Positions 9,196 to 16,325 of a stretch of DNA of 64,000 bases are shown here, piece after piece. The stretch lies in contig CAVQEJ010000003.1 of NCBI GenBank assembly GCA_963711505.1, positions 1,674,001 to 1,738,000 of the forward strand, in the 5' to 3' direction. Numbering within the stretch: position 1 is the stretch's first letter; the number at the start of each line of letters is the position of its first letter. Below the pieces are notes generated by a model, which was not told the origin of the DNA, ran no database searches, and worked only from the letters and a program-made list of their open reading frames with translations. The stretch comes from JAGWRA01 sp963711505 (GTDB lineage Bacteria; Acidobacteriota; Vicinamibacteria; Vicinamibacterales; CAVVIG01). The position numbers and the translations under genes are program-made.

Positions 9196-10890
9196 ATGGG
9201 CCACGAGAAGAAGAACGGTTCCCTCGATCGACGGGCGTTCCTGCGCTACAGCGCACTGGGCGGTGCAGCCGCCGTGGCGGCTTCGTCGTCGCTGGCCTGC
9301 GCAGCGCCCGCGCCAGACGCCACGAAGACACCGGCAGGCGCGGCCCCGGCTGCAGCCGGCGCCGCCGCCCCGGACACCTTCGATCTCGAGGAGATCACCG
9401 TCACCGAGCTGCAGCAGCGCCTGCAGGGGGGCCAGGAGACCGCCCGGTCGCTCGCCGAGAAGTACATCGCGCGGATCCACGCCATGGATCAGCGCGGCCC
9501 CCTGCCGCTGAAGAGCGTGCTCGAGATCAATCCCGACGCGCTCGCGATCGCCGATCGGCTCGACGCCGAGCGCAAGGCGAAGGGACCGCGGGGCCCGCTG
9601 CACGGCATTCCGATCCTCATCAAGGACAACATCGCGACGGCCGACCGGATGCAGACGACGGCCGGTTCGCTGGCGCTGGTCGGCTCGAAGCCGCCGAAAG
9701 ACTCCTTCGTGGCGCAGCGGCTGCGCGAGGCCGGCGCCGTGATCCTCGGCAAGACGAACCTGAGCGAATGGGCGAACTTCCGCTCGACCCATTCGTCGAG
9801 CGGGTGGACGGGCCGCGGCGGGCAGTGCCGCAACCCGTACGCGCTCGACCGCAGTCCGTCGGGCTCGAGCTCGGGCTCGGGAGCGGCGGCGTCGGCGAAC
9901 TTCTGCGCCATCGCCATCGGCACGGAGACGGACGGATCGATCACCTCGCCGTCGCAGAACAACGGTCTCGTCGGCATCAAGCCGACGGTCGGACTCTGGA
10001 GCCGTGCGGGCATCATTCCGATCTCGCACAGCCAGGACACGGCGGGACCGATGACGCGCACGGTGCGCGACGCGGCGATCCTGCTCGGCGCGGTCGTCGG
10101 GGTCGATCCGGACGATACGGCCACGCGGGACAGCGCGCGCCGCGGCCACACCGACTACACGACGTTCCTCGACGCCAACGGCCTCAAGGGGGCGCGCATC
10201 GGCATCCCGCGCAAGGGGCTCTTCGGCTACAGCCCGGCCACCGACCGCATCGTCGAGGCCGCCATCGCCGATCTGAAGCGGCTCGGCGCCGTCATCGTCG
10301 ATCCGGCCGATCTGGCGACGATCGACGAGCTCGGCGACAGCGAGAACATCGTGCTGCAGACCGAGTTCAAGGCCGACCTGAACAAGTACCTGGCCTGGCT
10401 CGGCCCGAGTGCGCCGGCGCACACGCTGAAGGATCTGATCGCCTGGAACGAGCAGCACGCGAAGGAGGAGATGCCGTACTTCGCGCAGGAGATCTTCGAG
10501 CAGTCGGAGGCCCGGGGGCCACTCACCGGGAAGCCGTACCTGGACGCCCTCGCCCGCGGGCATCGGCTGACGCGGGCCGAAGGGATCGACGCGGTGATGG
10601 ACAAGCACCGGCTCGACGCGCTGGTGGCCCCCACGGGCGGGCCGGCGTGGCTGATCGATCTGGTCAACGGCGACTTCGTCACGGGCGGTGCGACGACCTA
10701 CCCGGCGGTCGCCGGCTACCCGCACATCACCGTGCCGTGCGGCTTCGACTTCGGCCTGCCGATCGGCCTGTCCTTCTTCGGACGCGCCTGGAGCGAGCCG
10801 ACACTGCTGCGGCTGGCCTACGCCTACGAGCAGGCGACGAAGCACCGGCAGCCGCCGAAGTTCCTGGCGACGGTGAACCTGGCGGTATGA
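9196..10890 (+). CDS. Exported amidase, amidase signature family
   Basis: A 564-residue amidohydrolase that cleaves C-N amide bonds. It begins with a twin-arginine-type signal (DRRAFLRYSALGGAAA, residues 11-26) followed by an Ala/Pro-rich linker, suggesting folded export and periplasmic action; Cys near residue 35 might be lipidated but the lipobox is poor. The signature triad is visible: Lys143 in ILIKDN, cis-Ser224 in PSGSSSGSG, nucleophile Ser248 in GTETDGSIT; the 24-residue Ser-Ser spacing is that of the family. The C-terminus (PHITVPCGFDFGLPIGLSFFG) is also diagnostic. Start supported by GGGGAGGA upstream. Standalone gene; the substrate cannot be inferred. Confidence 0.92.
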   Translation: MGHEKKNGSLDRRAFLRYSALGGAAAVAASSSLACAAPAPDATKTPAGAAPAAAGAAAPDTFDLEEITVTELQQRLQGGQETARSLAEKYIARIHAMDQRGPLPLKSVLEINPDALAIADRLDAERKAKGPRGPLHGIPILIKDNIATADRMQTTAGSLALVGSKPPKDSFVAQRLREAGAVILGKTNLSEWANFRSTHSSSGWTGRGGQCRNPYALDRSPSGSSSGSGAAASANFCAIAIGTETDGSITSPSQNNGLVGIKPTVGLWSRAGIIPISHSQDTAGPMTRTVRDAAILLGAVVGVDPDDTATRDSARRGHTDYTTFLDANGLKGARIGIPRKGLFGYSPATDRIVEAAIADLKRLGAVIVDPADLATIDELGDSENIVLQTEFKADLNKYLAWLGPSAPAHTLKDLIAWNEQHAKEEMPYFAQEIFEQSEARGPLTGKPYLDALARGHRLTRAEGIDAVMDKHRLDALVAPTGGPAWLIDLVNGDFVTGGATTYPAVAGYPHITVPCGFDFGLPIGLSFFGRAWSEPTLLRLAYAYEQATKHRQPPKFLATVNLAV

Positions 10891-10905
10891 GGGGCTCGGA
10901 CGACA

Positions 10906-11050
10906 GAGCAGTTCTGAGTTATGAGTCTTGAGTTCTGAGTGCCCCTCTCTCCCGACAGTCGGGCGACCTCGTCAACTCATGAACTCACAACTCAAGACTG
11001 AGAACTCATAACTCACAACTCATAATAACTCATAACTCACAACTCATAAC
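10906..11050. repeat. AACTCATAACTCAC word-repeat hairpin
   Basis: Downstream of the amidase stop, 10911-10940 repeats TGAGTTATGAGT-type words and 10974-11050 repeats the complement (AACTCATAACTCACA) about nine times. AGTCTTGAGTT in the left arm pairs with AACTCAAGACT in the right arm, giving a long imperfect hairpin around a separate small GAC stem (10946-10972). Composition is about 40% GC, in sharp contrast to its surroundings. Another member of the intergenic word-repeat class. Confidence 0.75.
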
Positions 11051-11108
11051 TATCCCCACTCATGTCATCGTCATCGTCACCCACTCTTCTCCCATCCCCA
11101 TCCAGCCC

Positions 11109-11528
11109 TTGCCGGGCAGTGAGGATCTGCCGCTGCCGTCGTACGGCACCGACCTGGCCGCCGCCATGGATCTGCACGCCGCCGTGACGGCCTCCGTCTC
11201 GCTGGCGCCCGGGGCCGTCGCCCTGATCCCCTGCGGGTTCGCGATGGCCGTCCCCCCGGCTTCGAGGCGCAGGTCCGGCCGCGATCGGGACTCGCCGCGA
11301 AGCACGGCATCACGGTACTGAACGCCCCCGGCACGATCGACGCCGACTACCGGGGCGAAGTGAAGGTCATCCTGATCAACCTCGGCACCGCCGGCTTCGT
11401 CATCGAGCGGGGCATGCGGATCGCGCAGCTGCTCGTCGCACCCGTGCCGCGCGTCGAGTGGCACCCGGTCGCCGAGCTGCCGCCCGACCCGCCGCGGCGC
11501 AGGCGGCTTCGGGCATACGGGGCACTGA
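11109..11528 (+). CDS. dut: dUTP diphosphatase, two frameshifts
   Basis: Hydrolyses dUTP to dUMP and pyrophosphate, keeping uracil out of DNA and feeding thymidylate synthesis; a trimer in the cytoplasm. Five conserved motifs can be found, but over three frames: motif 1 YGTDLAAAMDLHA, motif 2 RPRSGLAAKHG, motif 3 LNAPGTIDADYRGEVKV, motif 4 RIAQLLVAPV, motif 5 GAGGFGHTGH just before TGA 11526-11528. The breaks are at a C-run near 11254 and near 11490 (CCCGACCCGCC). All motif residues are intact, which argues for sequencing indels in a working gene. The start is uncertain: TTG 11109 keeps the frame, while ATG 11062 is out of frame by an indel. The length of about 140-155 residues fits the family. 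Confidence 0.85.
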
Positions 11529-11590
11529 TCGCCAGAGGGTTCCCGACTCCCCCTCGTTAACACCCCGCCTCCCCCCCGCGTCTCTTGAAC

Positions 11591-12196
11591 ATGACCAGCA
11601 GAAGGCGCGTCGTCACAGTCCTGTCCCTGTTCGTGCTGGCCGGCAGCGCGGTTCTCGCCGCGCAGGCCGATCCCGCATGGCTGCGGATGTGGACGAAGGC
11701 CCAGGCCGACCGCCCGGACGTGCTGCATGCGACGGGGCGCATCGCACCGGCGACCGAGCCCGGCACACCCCTGGTCGTCCACGGGCGCGTGTTCAATCCG
11801 GATGGCACGACGCCCGCGGCAGGTGTCGTCGTCTTCGCGTATCACACCGACCGCAATGGACAGTATTTCGATGGCGTCAGCGCGGGCGCGCCCTGGCGCC
11901 TGAAGGGATGGGTCCGCACCGATGCGGCCGGAGGGTTCGAGTTCCGCACCGTCCGGCCCGGCCCGTATCCGGGCCGGCAGGAGCCCGCGCACATCCATAT
12001 GTACGTGGACAGCCCGATCTACGGCAGACAGTGGACGCAGCCCCTGCATTTTGCGGATGATCCCCTGGTGACCGCTGGAGAGCGGCAGCAATCGGCCCGT
12101 GCCGGACGATTCGGAACGGTCTGTCCCGTCCAGGTGGAAGATGGCGTGGAACACATCGAGTTCTTCGTCCGTCTGAAGCGCACTCCCGACTACTGA
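11591..12196 (+). CDS. Secreted intradiol dioxygenase-like protein
   Basis: About 201 residues with a Sec signal (VLSLFVLAGSAVLAAQA, residues 7-23). The body looks like the catalytic beta-sandwich of intradiol ring-cleavage dioxygenases: VHGRVFNPDGTTPAAGVVVFAYHTDRNG carries the first iron-ligand Tyr region, FRTVRPGPYP the second Tyr and EPAHIHMYV the His-x-His ligands. Intradiol enzymes use ferric iron to cleave catechols; exported homologues of unknown substrate are common in Acidobacteriota. It starts at ATG 11591 (ATG 11585 also possible) and ends 10 nt before the sigma factor gene, so a shared transcript is possible. Confidence 0.75.
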   Translation: MTSRRRVVTVLSLFVLAGSAVLAAQADPAWLRMWTKAQADRPDVLHATGRIAPATEPGTPLVVHGRVFNPDGTTPAAGVVVFAYHTDRNGQYFDGVSAGAPWRLKGWVRTDAAGGFEFRTVRPGPYPGRQEPAHIHMYVDSPIYGRQWTQPLHFADDPLVTAGERQQSARAGRFGTVCPVQVEDGVEHIEFFVRLKRTPDY

Positions 12197-12206
12197 TCGG
12201 AGCCCA

Positions 12207-12746
12207 GTGACCTCCGACCCTCCCGATCACGCCCGTCTGGTGATCGCGGCCAGGCGCGGCGACGCCGAGGCCTTCGGGGAGCTCTATCGCCGTTTTGGAC
12301 GGTTCGTGCATGCCCTGCTGCTGGCCCGCCTGCCGCCGGACGAGGTGGCGGACCTGACGCAGGACGTGTTCGCGCAGGCGTGGACGAGGCTGCACACGCT
12401 GCGGGAGCCGGCAGCGTTCGGGCCCTGGCTGGCGGCCATCGCGCGGCGCCGCGCGGCGGATCATCTGCGTGCCCGGCATCTCCACGTGGAGCTCGACGAC
12501 ACGGTGTCCGCACCGGAGACGCAGACGGCCGCGATGGAAGAGCCGGCGAAGCGCTGCCGCCTCCCTCTGCCGCTATCCGCCGGTGGCGAGGCGCGCCCTC
12601 CCGGCTCGAGGTGGGTCGGACGCTGCAGCTGGGGCCTGGAGAATCGGCACGCGTGGACGTCGCGCGGATCGGCATCATGGACCTGCGGCCCGGGACGGAT
12701 CTCACCCTGCGCGCCACGGCATCGAACCGCCATCGAATCGTCTTGA
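12207..12746 (+). pseudogene. ECF-type sigma factor, truncated after region 2
   Basis: Residues 1-90 are a sound sigma-70 region 2: RRGDAEAFGELYRRFGRFVHALLLARL, then DLTQDVFAQAWTRLHTL (core binding and -10 recognition) and FGPWLAAIARRRAADHLRAR. After TAAMEEPAKR (about 12555) the sequence changes abruptly. The helix-turn-helix region 4 that reads the -35 element is absent, and the remaining residues to the stop at 12746 are an out-of-frame reading of the FecR-like gene that follows. Compared with normal sigma/anti-sigma pairs in this phylum, about 600 bp seem to be missing at the junction. As it stands it could not make a normal sigma factor. Either a real deletion or an assembly collapse. Confidence 0.7.
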
Positions 12747-13206
12747 GGAAGGGCGCGCTGCGTGTCCGCGTCTGGGCGCCGTCTGGCGCGGTCGTCATCC
12801 AGACGCCGGCCGGCGACGCCATCGATTCTGGGCTGCGCCTTCCAGCTCGAACGTCGACGCGGGCGGCGCCGCGCGCGTGGACGTGTCCACCGGCTGGGTG
12901 CAGCTCGACAACGTCTTCGGCGAGGTGCTCGTGCCCGCCGGAGCCTCGACACGGATGGCACCGGGGACCGCGCCTCTCGTCCCGATCTTCGACGACGCCG
13001 CCCCGGGCTTTCGATCGGGTGCGCGCACGCTGGAGCGGCTGATGACGACCGACCGCGCACCGGCCGGCGAGGCACTGGCGTTCGTCCGGCTGGCGCGGGC
13101 GCGTCGGACGTCCCACCGCCGGCGTCCCATGTCCGACGTCCGCGCGCCGAGCGCCGCGCGCCGGCGCCGAGCGTCGATGCCATCGTCCAGCGATCCGCCG
13201 GTCTGA
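12560..13206 (+). pseudogene. Anti-sigma factor / FecR-domain protein remnant
   Basis: C-terminal half of a FecR-like periplasmic sensor of the kind that follows ECF sigma genes. Readable segments: RLEVGRTLQLGPGESARVDV, IGIMDLRPGTDLTL and ALRVRVWAPSGAVVIQTPAG in one frame, then, after two extra bases near 12828 and 12852, DLGCAFQLNVDAGG, VSTGWVQLDN and EVLVPAGAS in another. The N-terminal cytoplasmic anti-sigma part and membrane helix are missing, removed by the same event that took sigma region 4. The 3' end carries a GTCGGAC/GTCCGAC hairpin (13103-13137), and no convincing C-terminus is left. Confidence 0.6.
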
Positions 13207-13239
13207 CACCGCCGCGGACGGATTTCAGGAGAGCCCACG

Positions 13240-14637
13240 ATGACCCGCACGACCGACCTCGCCCTGTCCCGCATCGTCCAGGAGCAGATCGAACACCCGT
13301 CCCCCATCCGCCAGATCATGAAGATGGCCGAGCGCCGGAACATCATCGAGATGGGGCTGGATCCCGACGATGTGATTTCGTTCGGCGGAGGCTGGGTGAA
13401 CCATGCGGCGCCCGAGGCGTTCCGCCGGCAATATCAGGAGATCGCGGCCGACGAGGCGCTGTTCCACAAGAGCGGCGGCTACACGGCGACGCTCGGCGAC
13501 AACGACTGCCGCGAGCAGATCGCCGCCTTCGAGCGGCACCTGTTCGGCGTCGAGCGGCTCACGCTCGACAACATCGCCGTCGGCGCCGGCAGCACGCAGC
13601 TCACGCACGACTTCTTCCGCACCGTGCTCGATCCGGGCGACACCGTGCTGCTGCTCGACCCGACCTACGCGAACTATGCCGGGCAGATCGCCTTCGCCGT
13701 CAATGGCGCCCGGATCGTCACCGTTCCGGTGCTCGACCCGCGCACGTGGTCGTACCTGCCCGACACCGATCCGCAGCGGGTCATCGACGCCATCGACGAG
13801 GCGTTCCGCGAGCACCACCCGAGACTGGTGCTGTTCTGCGCCCCCGACAATCCGACCAGCCAGATCGTCCCGCAGACGATCGTCGAAGCGCTGCGGCAGC
13901 GGACCGAGGCGGCCGGCGCGTATCTGGCGATCGACTTCGCGTACAAGTGCCAGTACTTCCGGACGCCGCCGCCCTACTACGCCTGGTCTCCCGAGGACCA
14001 TCCGCACGTGGTGGCCATCCACTCCAACTCCAAGTGGGCGCGCGGGCTCGGCCGGCGCCTGGGCTGGATCGAGGCGAGCCGCCCGCTCATCGACGCGCTC
14101 GAGCGGGTGCAGCAGTGCAGCCTGCTGTGCGCCGACACCCTCGAACAGATGGCGATGGCGCGGTACCTGCGCGAGGCGATCGCCGACGGCAGCCTGCGGC
14201 GCTACGTCGACGACACGAACGTCCTCTACAAACGCGCCGCCGACGCCACGCTGACGGCCATCGACACGCACGTCGGCCGCCCGCGCCTCGAACCGGCCGG
14301 CGGCCTGTACACGGTCATGGATGTCGGGATGGATGGCGACGAGTTCGTGCGGCAGGCGCTGAAGGCGACCGGCGTGCTCGTGATTCCCGGCCGCGGCTTC
14401 GGCGAAACGCTGCGGAACGGCGTCCGCATCTCCTACGGCCCGCTCGTCAACGATCTCGGGAAGATCGAGGAAGGGATGAGGCGGCTGGGAGCGTGGATGA
14501 AGAAGAATTGGGAATGGAGAATGCAGAATTTAGAAAGACGAAGAGAGGTGGCGCGAAGCGCCCACGACCCTCTCTCGAATTCTCCATTCTCCATTCTCGA
14601 TTCGTCAGCGTCAGTGCCCTCGCCGTCGGCGCCTTGA
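13240..14637 (+). CDS. PLP-dependent aminotransferase class I/II
   Basis: Fold-type I aminotransferase, cytoplasmic. The ATG follows CAGGAGAGCCCACG. Recognisable parts: GGYTATLGDNDCREQIAAF (substrate/PLP loop), LFCAPDNPTSQIV (the NPT motif), YLAIDFAYK (Asp and Tyr near the cofactor), HSNSKWARGLGRRLGW with Lys as the likely Schiff base, and GRGFGETLRNGVRISYG (Arg that binds the carboxylate). True homology ends near residue 425 (EEGMRRLGAWM); the last 40 residues are translated from the hairpin repeat at 14505-14603 and are probably not native. Substrate is unknown; valine-pyruvate or kynurenine-type enzymes are possible relatives. It converges with and overlaps the amidohydrolase. Confidence 0.85.
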   Translation: MTRTTDLALSRIVQEQIEHPSPIRQIMKMAERRNIIEMGLDPDDVISFGGGWVNHAAPEAFRRQYQEIAADEALFHKSGGYTATLGDNDCREQIAAFERHLFGVERLTLDNIAVGAGSTQLTHDFFRTVLDPGDTVLLLDPTYANYAGQIAFAVNGARIVTVPVLDPRTWSYLPDTDPQRVIDAIDEAFREHHPRLVLFCAPDNPTSQIVPQTIVEALRQRTEAAGAYLAIDFAYKCQYFRTPPPYYAWSPEDHPHVVAIHSNSKWARGLGRRLGWIEASRPLIDALERVQQCSLLCADTLEQMAMARYLREAIADGSLRRYVDDTNVLYKRAADATLTAIDTHVGRPRLEPAGGLYTVMDVGMDGDEFVRQALKATGVLVIPGRGFGETLRNGVRISYGPLVNDLGKIEEGMRRLGAWMKKNWEWRMQNLERRREVARSAHDPLSNSPFSILDSSASVPSPSAP

Positions 14638-16090
14638 TGTTCAGGTTCCCCTTCCAGGGCTTCGAGTCCGCCGCGCTGGTCGGGCCGAGCTTGCCGACCA
14701 CCGAGGCCAGCAGCTTCTTCGGGTCGTAGACGCGGCCGGCCTTCATTACCAGCTGCACGTAGCGCGTGTTCCGGATGTCCTGCAGCGGATTCCCCTTGCA
14801 GACGAACAGGTCGGCGTACTTCCCCGTGTCCAGGCTGCCGAGCTTCGTTCCGACGTTCAGCGCGCGCGCGCCGTTGATGGTGCCGAAGCGGAGCGCGTCG
14901 GCCGGCGGGATGCCCGACAGCACGAAGGCCTGCAGCTCGCGGTGCGAACCGAACCCCGAGAAGAACTCCCCCCAGCTCGGATGGTCGGTGCCGAGCGTGA
15001 TGTAGTCACGCCCGCCCGCATCGTAGAACGCCTTCAGCGTCTTCCGCTTCACGTAGTAGATCCGCTCGAACTGCTCGTTCACCGGACGCGGCAGGTGGCT
15101 CTCGACGACCGTGTGGGCATACGGCGTCAGGAACTGCATCTCGTTGATCCAGTAGGTGTAGACCGTCGGATCCTTCTTGCCGAAGTAGCCGTAGGCCGTG
15201 AGCGTCGGATCGAAGTACACGTGCTGCCGCAGGAACAGCCTGATCTCCGCCAGCACCTCCGGGCGTGAGGCATCGAGAGACTCGAGCGAGGCATAGGCCG
15301 ACCGGCTGGCGGGAAACGCGTCGCCACCGATGAAGTGCTCGATCCGATCGATGCCCATCAGGATGGCGTCGCGCGGATTCACGGTGCCGTGATAGCCGGA
15401 GCCCAGATGCCCGGTGACGGTGAGCCCGTGCTTGTGCGCCTCGTCGATCAGGGCGCGCAACTGGTCGGCGTGGATCCCCTTCGCCTTGAAATCGCGGACG
15501 CCATGATTGGCCCAGTAATCGACTTCCTGGCGGATCCGGGCCGGCGTCTCCTCGGCGTCCTTCCAGCCGGGACGGGCCGAGCCGAAATAGGGACCCGAGT
15601 TGTAGATGCGCGGGCCGATCTGTTCGCCGGCGTCGATCCGCTCCCGCGCGCGCATCATCGCGCCGGGGTCGATCTCGCCGGCGGGGAACGTCGACGTGAC
15701 GCCGTTGGCCAGGTAGAGCACCGGGTTGACGTGGTACTCGTCCACCCGCCCCTGGCCGAACAGGTCGACCGCGTAATGCGCGTGAAGGTCGAACAGCCCC
15801 GGGAGGATGTACTCATCCGGCTGGAGATCGATGACCCGGGCCTTCGAGAGATCGACGCCCGCCAGGTCGGCATGGACGTCCATCAACACGCCGTCCCGGA
15901 CGATGATGCCGGTGTTGCGTTCGGCGACACCCTTCAGGACGTCGATCATCCAGCCGCCGCGCAGCACGATGTCGCCCGCCTGGATGCCGACGGGCGCCTG
16001 CGCCCGCAGCCGCACCGTGCCGAGCGCCGCCAGCACCATCAGCGCGACGACCGCGCGACGAAGCCCTCGAACCATCGATGACCGGGTCAT
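14447..16090 (-). CDS. Exported amidohydrolase, metal-dependent
   Basis: About 547 residues. The start ATG 16090 is preceded by GAGGAG at 7-8 nt and opens a signal peptide (GLRRAVVALMVLAALGTVRLRAQA). The TIM-barrel amidohydrolase signature LPGLFDLHAHYAVD (HxH metal ligands) is at about residue 100, GHLGSGYHG carries a further His near residue 210, RIEHFIGGD another, and LGTDHPSWGEF the final Asp. The C-terminal KYADLFVCKGNPLQDIRN is the composite beta-domain typical of exported imidazolonepropionase/prolidase-like members. The reading frame runs past the natural end near 14630 through the hairpin repeat at 14505-14603 to 14447, overlapping the convergent aminotransferase by 190 bp. Confidence 0.85.
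   Translation of the reverse strand: MTRSSMVRGLRRAVVALMVLAALGTVRLRAQAPVGIQAGDIVLRGGWMIDVLKGVAERNTGIIVRDGVLMDVHADLAGVDLSKARVIDLQPDEYILPGLFDLHAHYAVDLFGQGRVDEYHVNPVLYLANGVTSTFPAGEIDPGAMMRARERIDAGEQIGPRIYNSGPYFGSARPGWKDAEETPARIRQEVDYWANHGVRDFKAKGIHADQLRALIDEAHKHGLTVTGHLGSGYHGTVNPRDAILMGIDRIEHFIGGDAFPASRSAYASLESLDASRPEVLAEIRLFLRQHVYFDPTLTAYGYFGKKDPTVYTYWINEMQFLTPYAHTVVESHLPRPVNEQFERIYYVKRKTLKAFYDAGGRDYITLGTDHPSWGEFFSGFGSHRELQAFVLSGIPPADALRFGTINGARALNVGTKLGSLDTGKYADLFVCKGNPLQDIRNTRYVQLVMKAGRVYDPKKLLASVVGKLGPTSAADSKPWKGNLNIKAPTARALTLTNREWRMENSREGRGRFAPPLFVFLNSAFSIPNSSSSTLPAASSLPRSSRDR
14505..14603. repeat. GAGAATGGAGAATT hairpin between convergent genes
   Basis: A 99-nt imperfect hairpin: left arm 14505-14530 built of GGAATGGAGAAT words, right arm 14578-14603 of ATTCTCCATTCTCC words, linked by AAGAGAGG/CCTCTCT and a GCGCGAAGCGC tip. 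It is AT-rich against a GC-rich background. Both flanking genes read into it without a stop, so their predicted C-termini are made of it (WEWRMQNLE on one strand, REWRMENSRE on the other). Position at a convergent junction suits a two-way terminator. Confidence 0.8.
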
Positions 16091-16215
16091 GGACAATCTC
16101 CTCACGGGACAGTGCGAGACAGTCGACGCACACGCGCGTCGGAGAGGCGGATCGCGCAGGAACGCCTCGGAGCAAGCCGTCATGATCGCATGAAAGATGC
16201 CGCGCAGCCTGGACA

Positions 16216-16242
16216 CGGCGTGGGGCGGGGGTCCCCACGCCG
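16216..16242. terminator. Strong GC hairpin upstream of the amidohydrolase
   Basis: Perfect 10-bp stem CGGCGTGGGG (16216-16225) / CCCCACGCCG (16233-16242) with a 7-nt loop, in the gap between the sortilin-like gene end (16326) and the amidohydrolase start (16090), both minus strand. It would suit termination of the sortilin-like transcript; there is no U-tract. Its G4/C4 architecture resembles the array units at 19561 and 23218. Confidence 0.5.
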
Positions 16243-16325
16243 CGTTCTGGCGACGATGAGCCGAGCGGCATCCTTCCGGGTTGCGGAGCGGCGTTTCGGA
16301 GCGATCTGCTCTCCGACGAGTCAGC

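Noticed and set aside
6466..10845. Very long open frame (about 1,460 codons) on the minus strand opposite the ADOP and amidase genes
   Set aside because: Composition is Arg/Ala/Gly/Asp-rich with no domain; it is the antisense shadow expected from GC-rich codon bias, while the plus strand holds clear families.
13240..13960. GntR/MocR-type regulator (aminotransferase fused to a DNA-binding domain)
   Set aside because: The aminotransferase starts at its own ribosome site with no winged-helix domain ahead of it.
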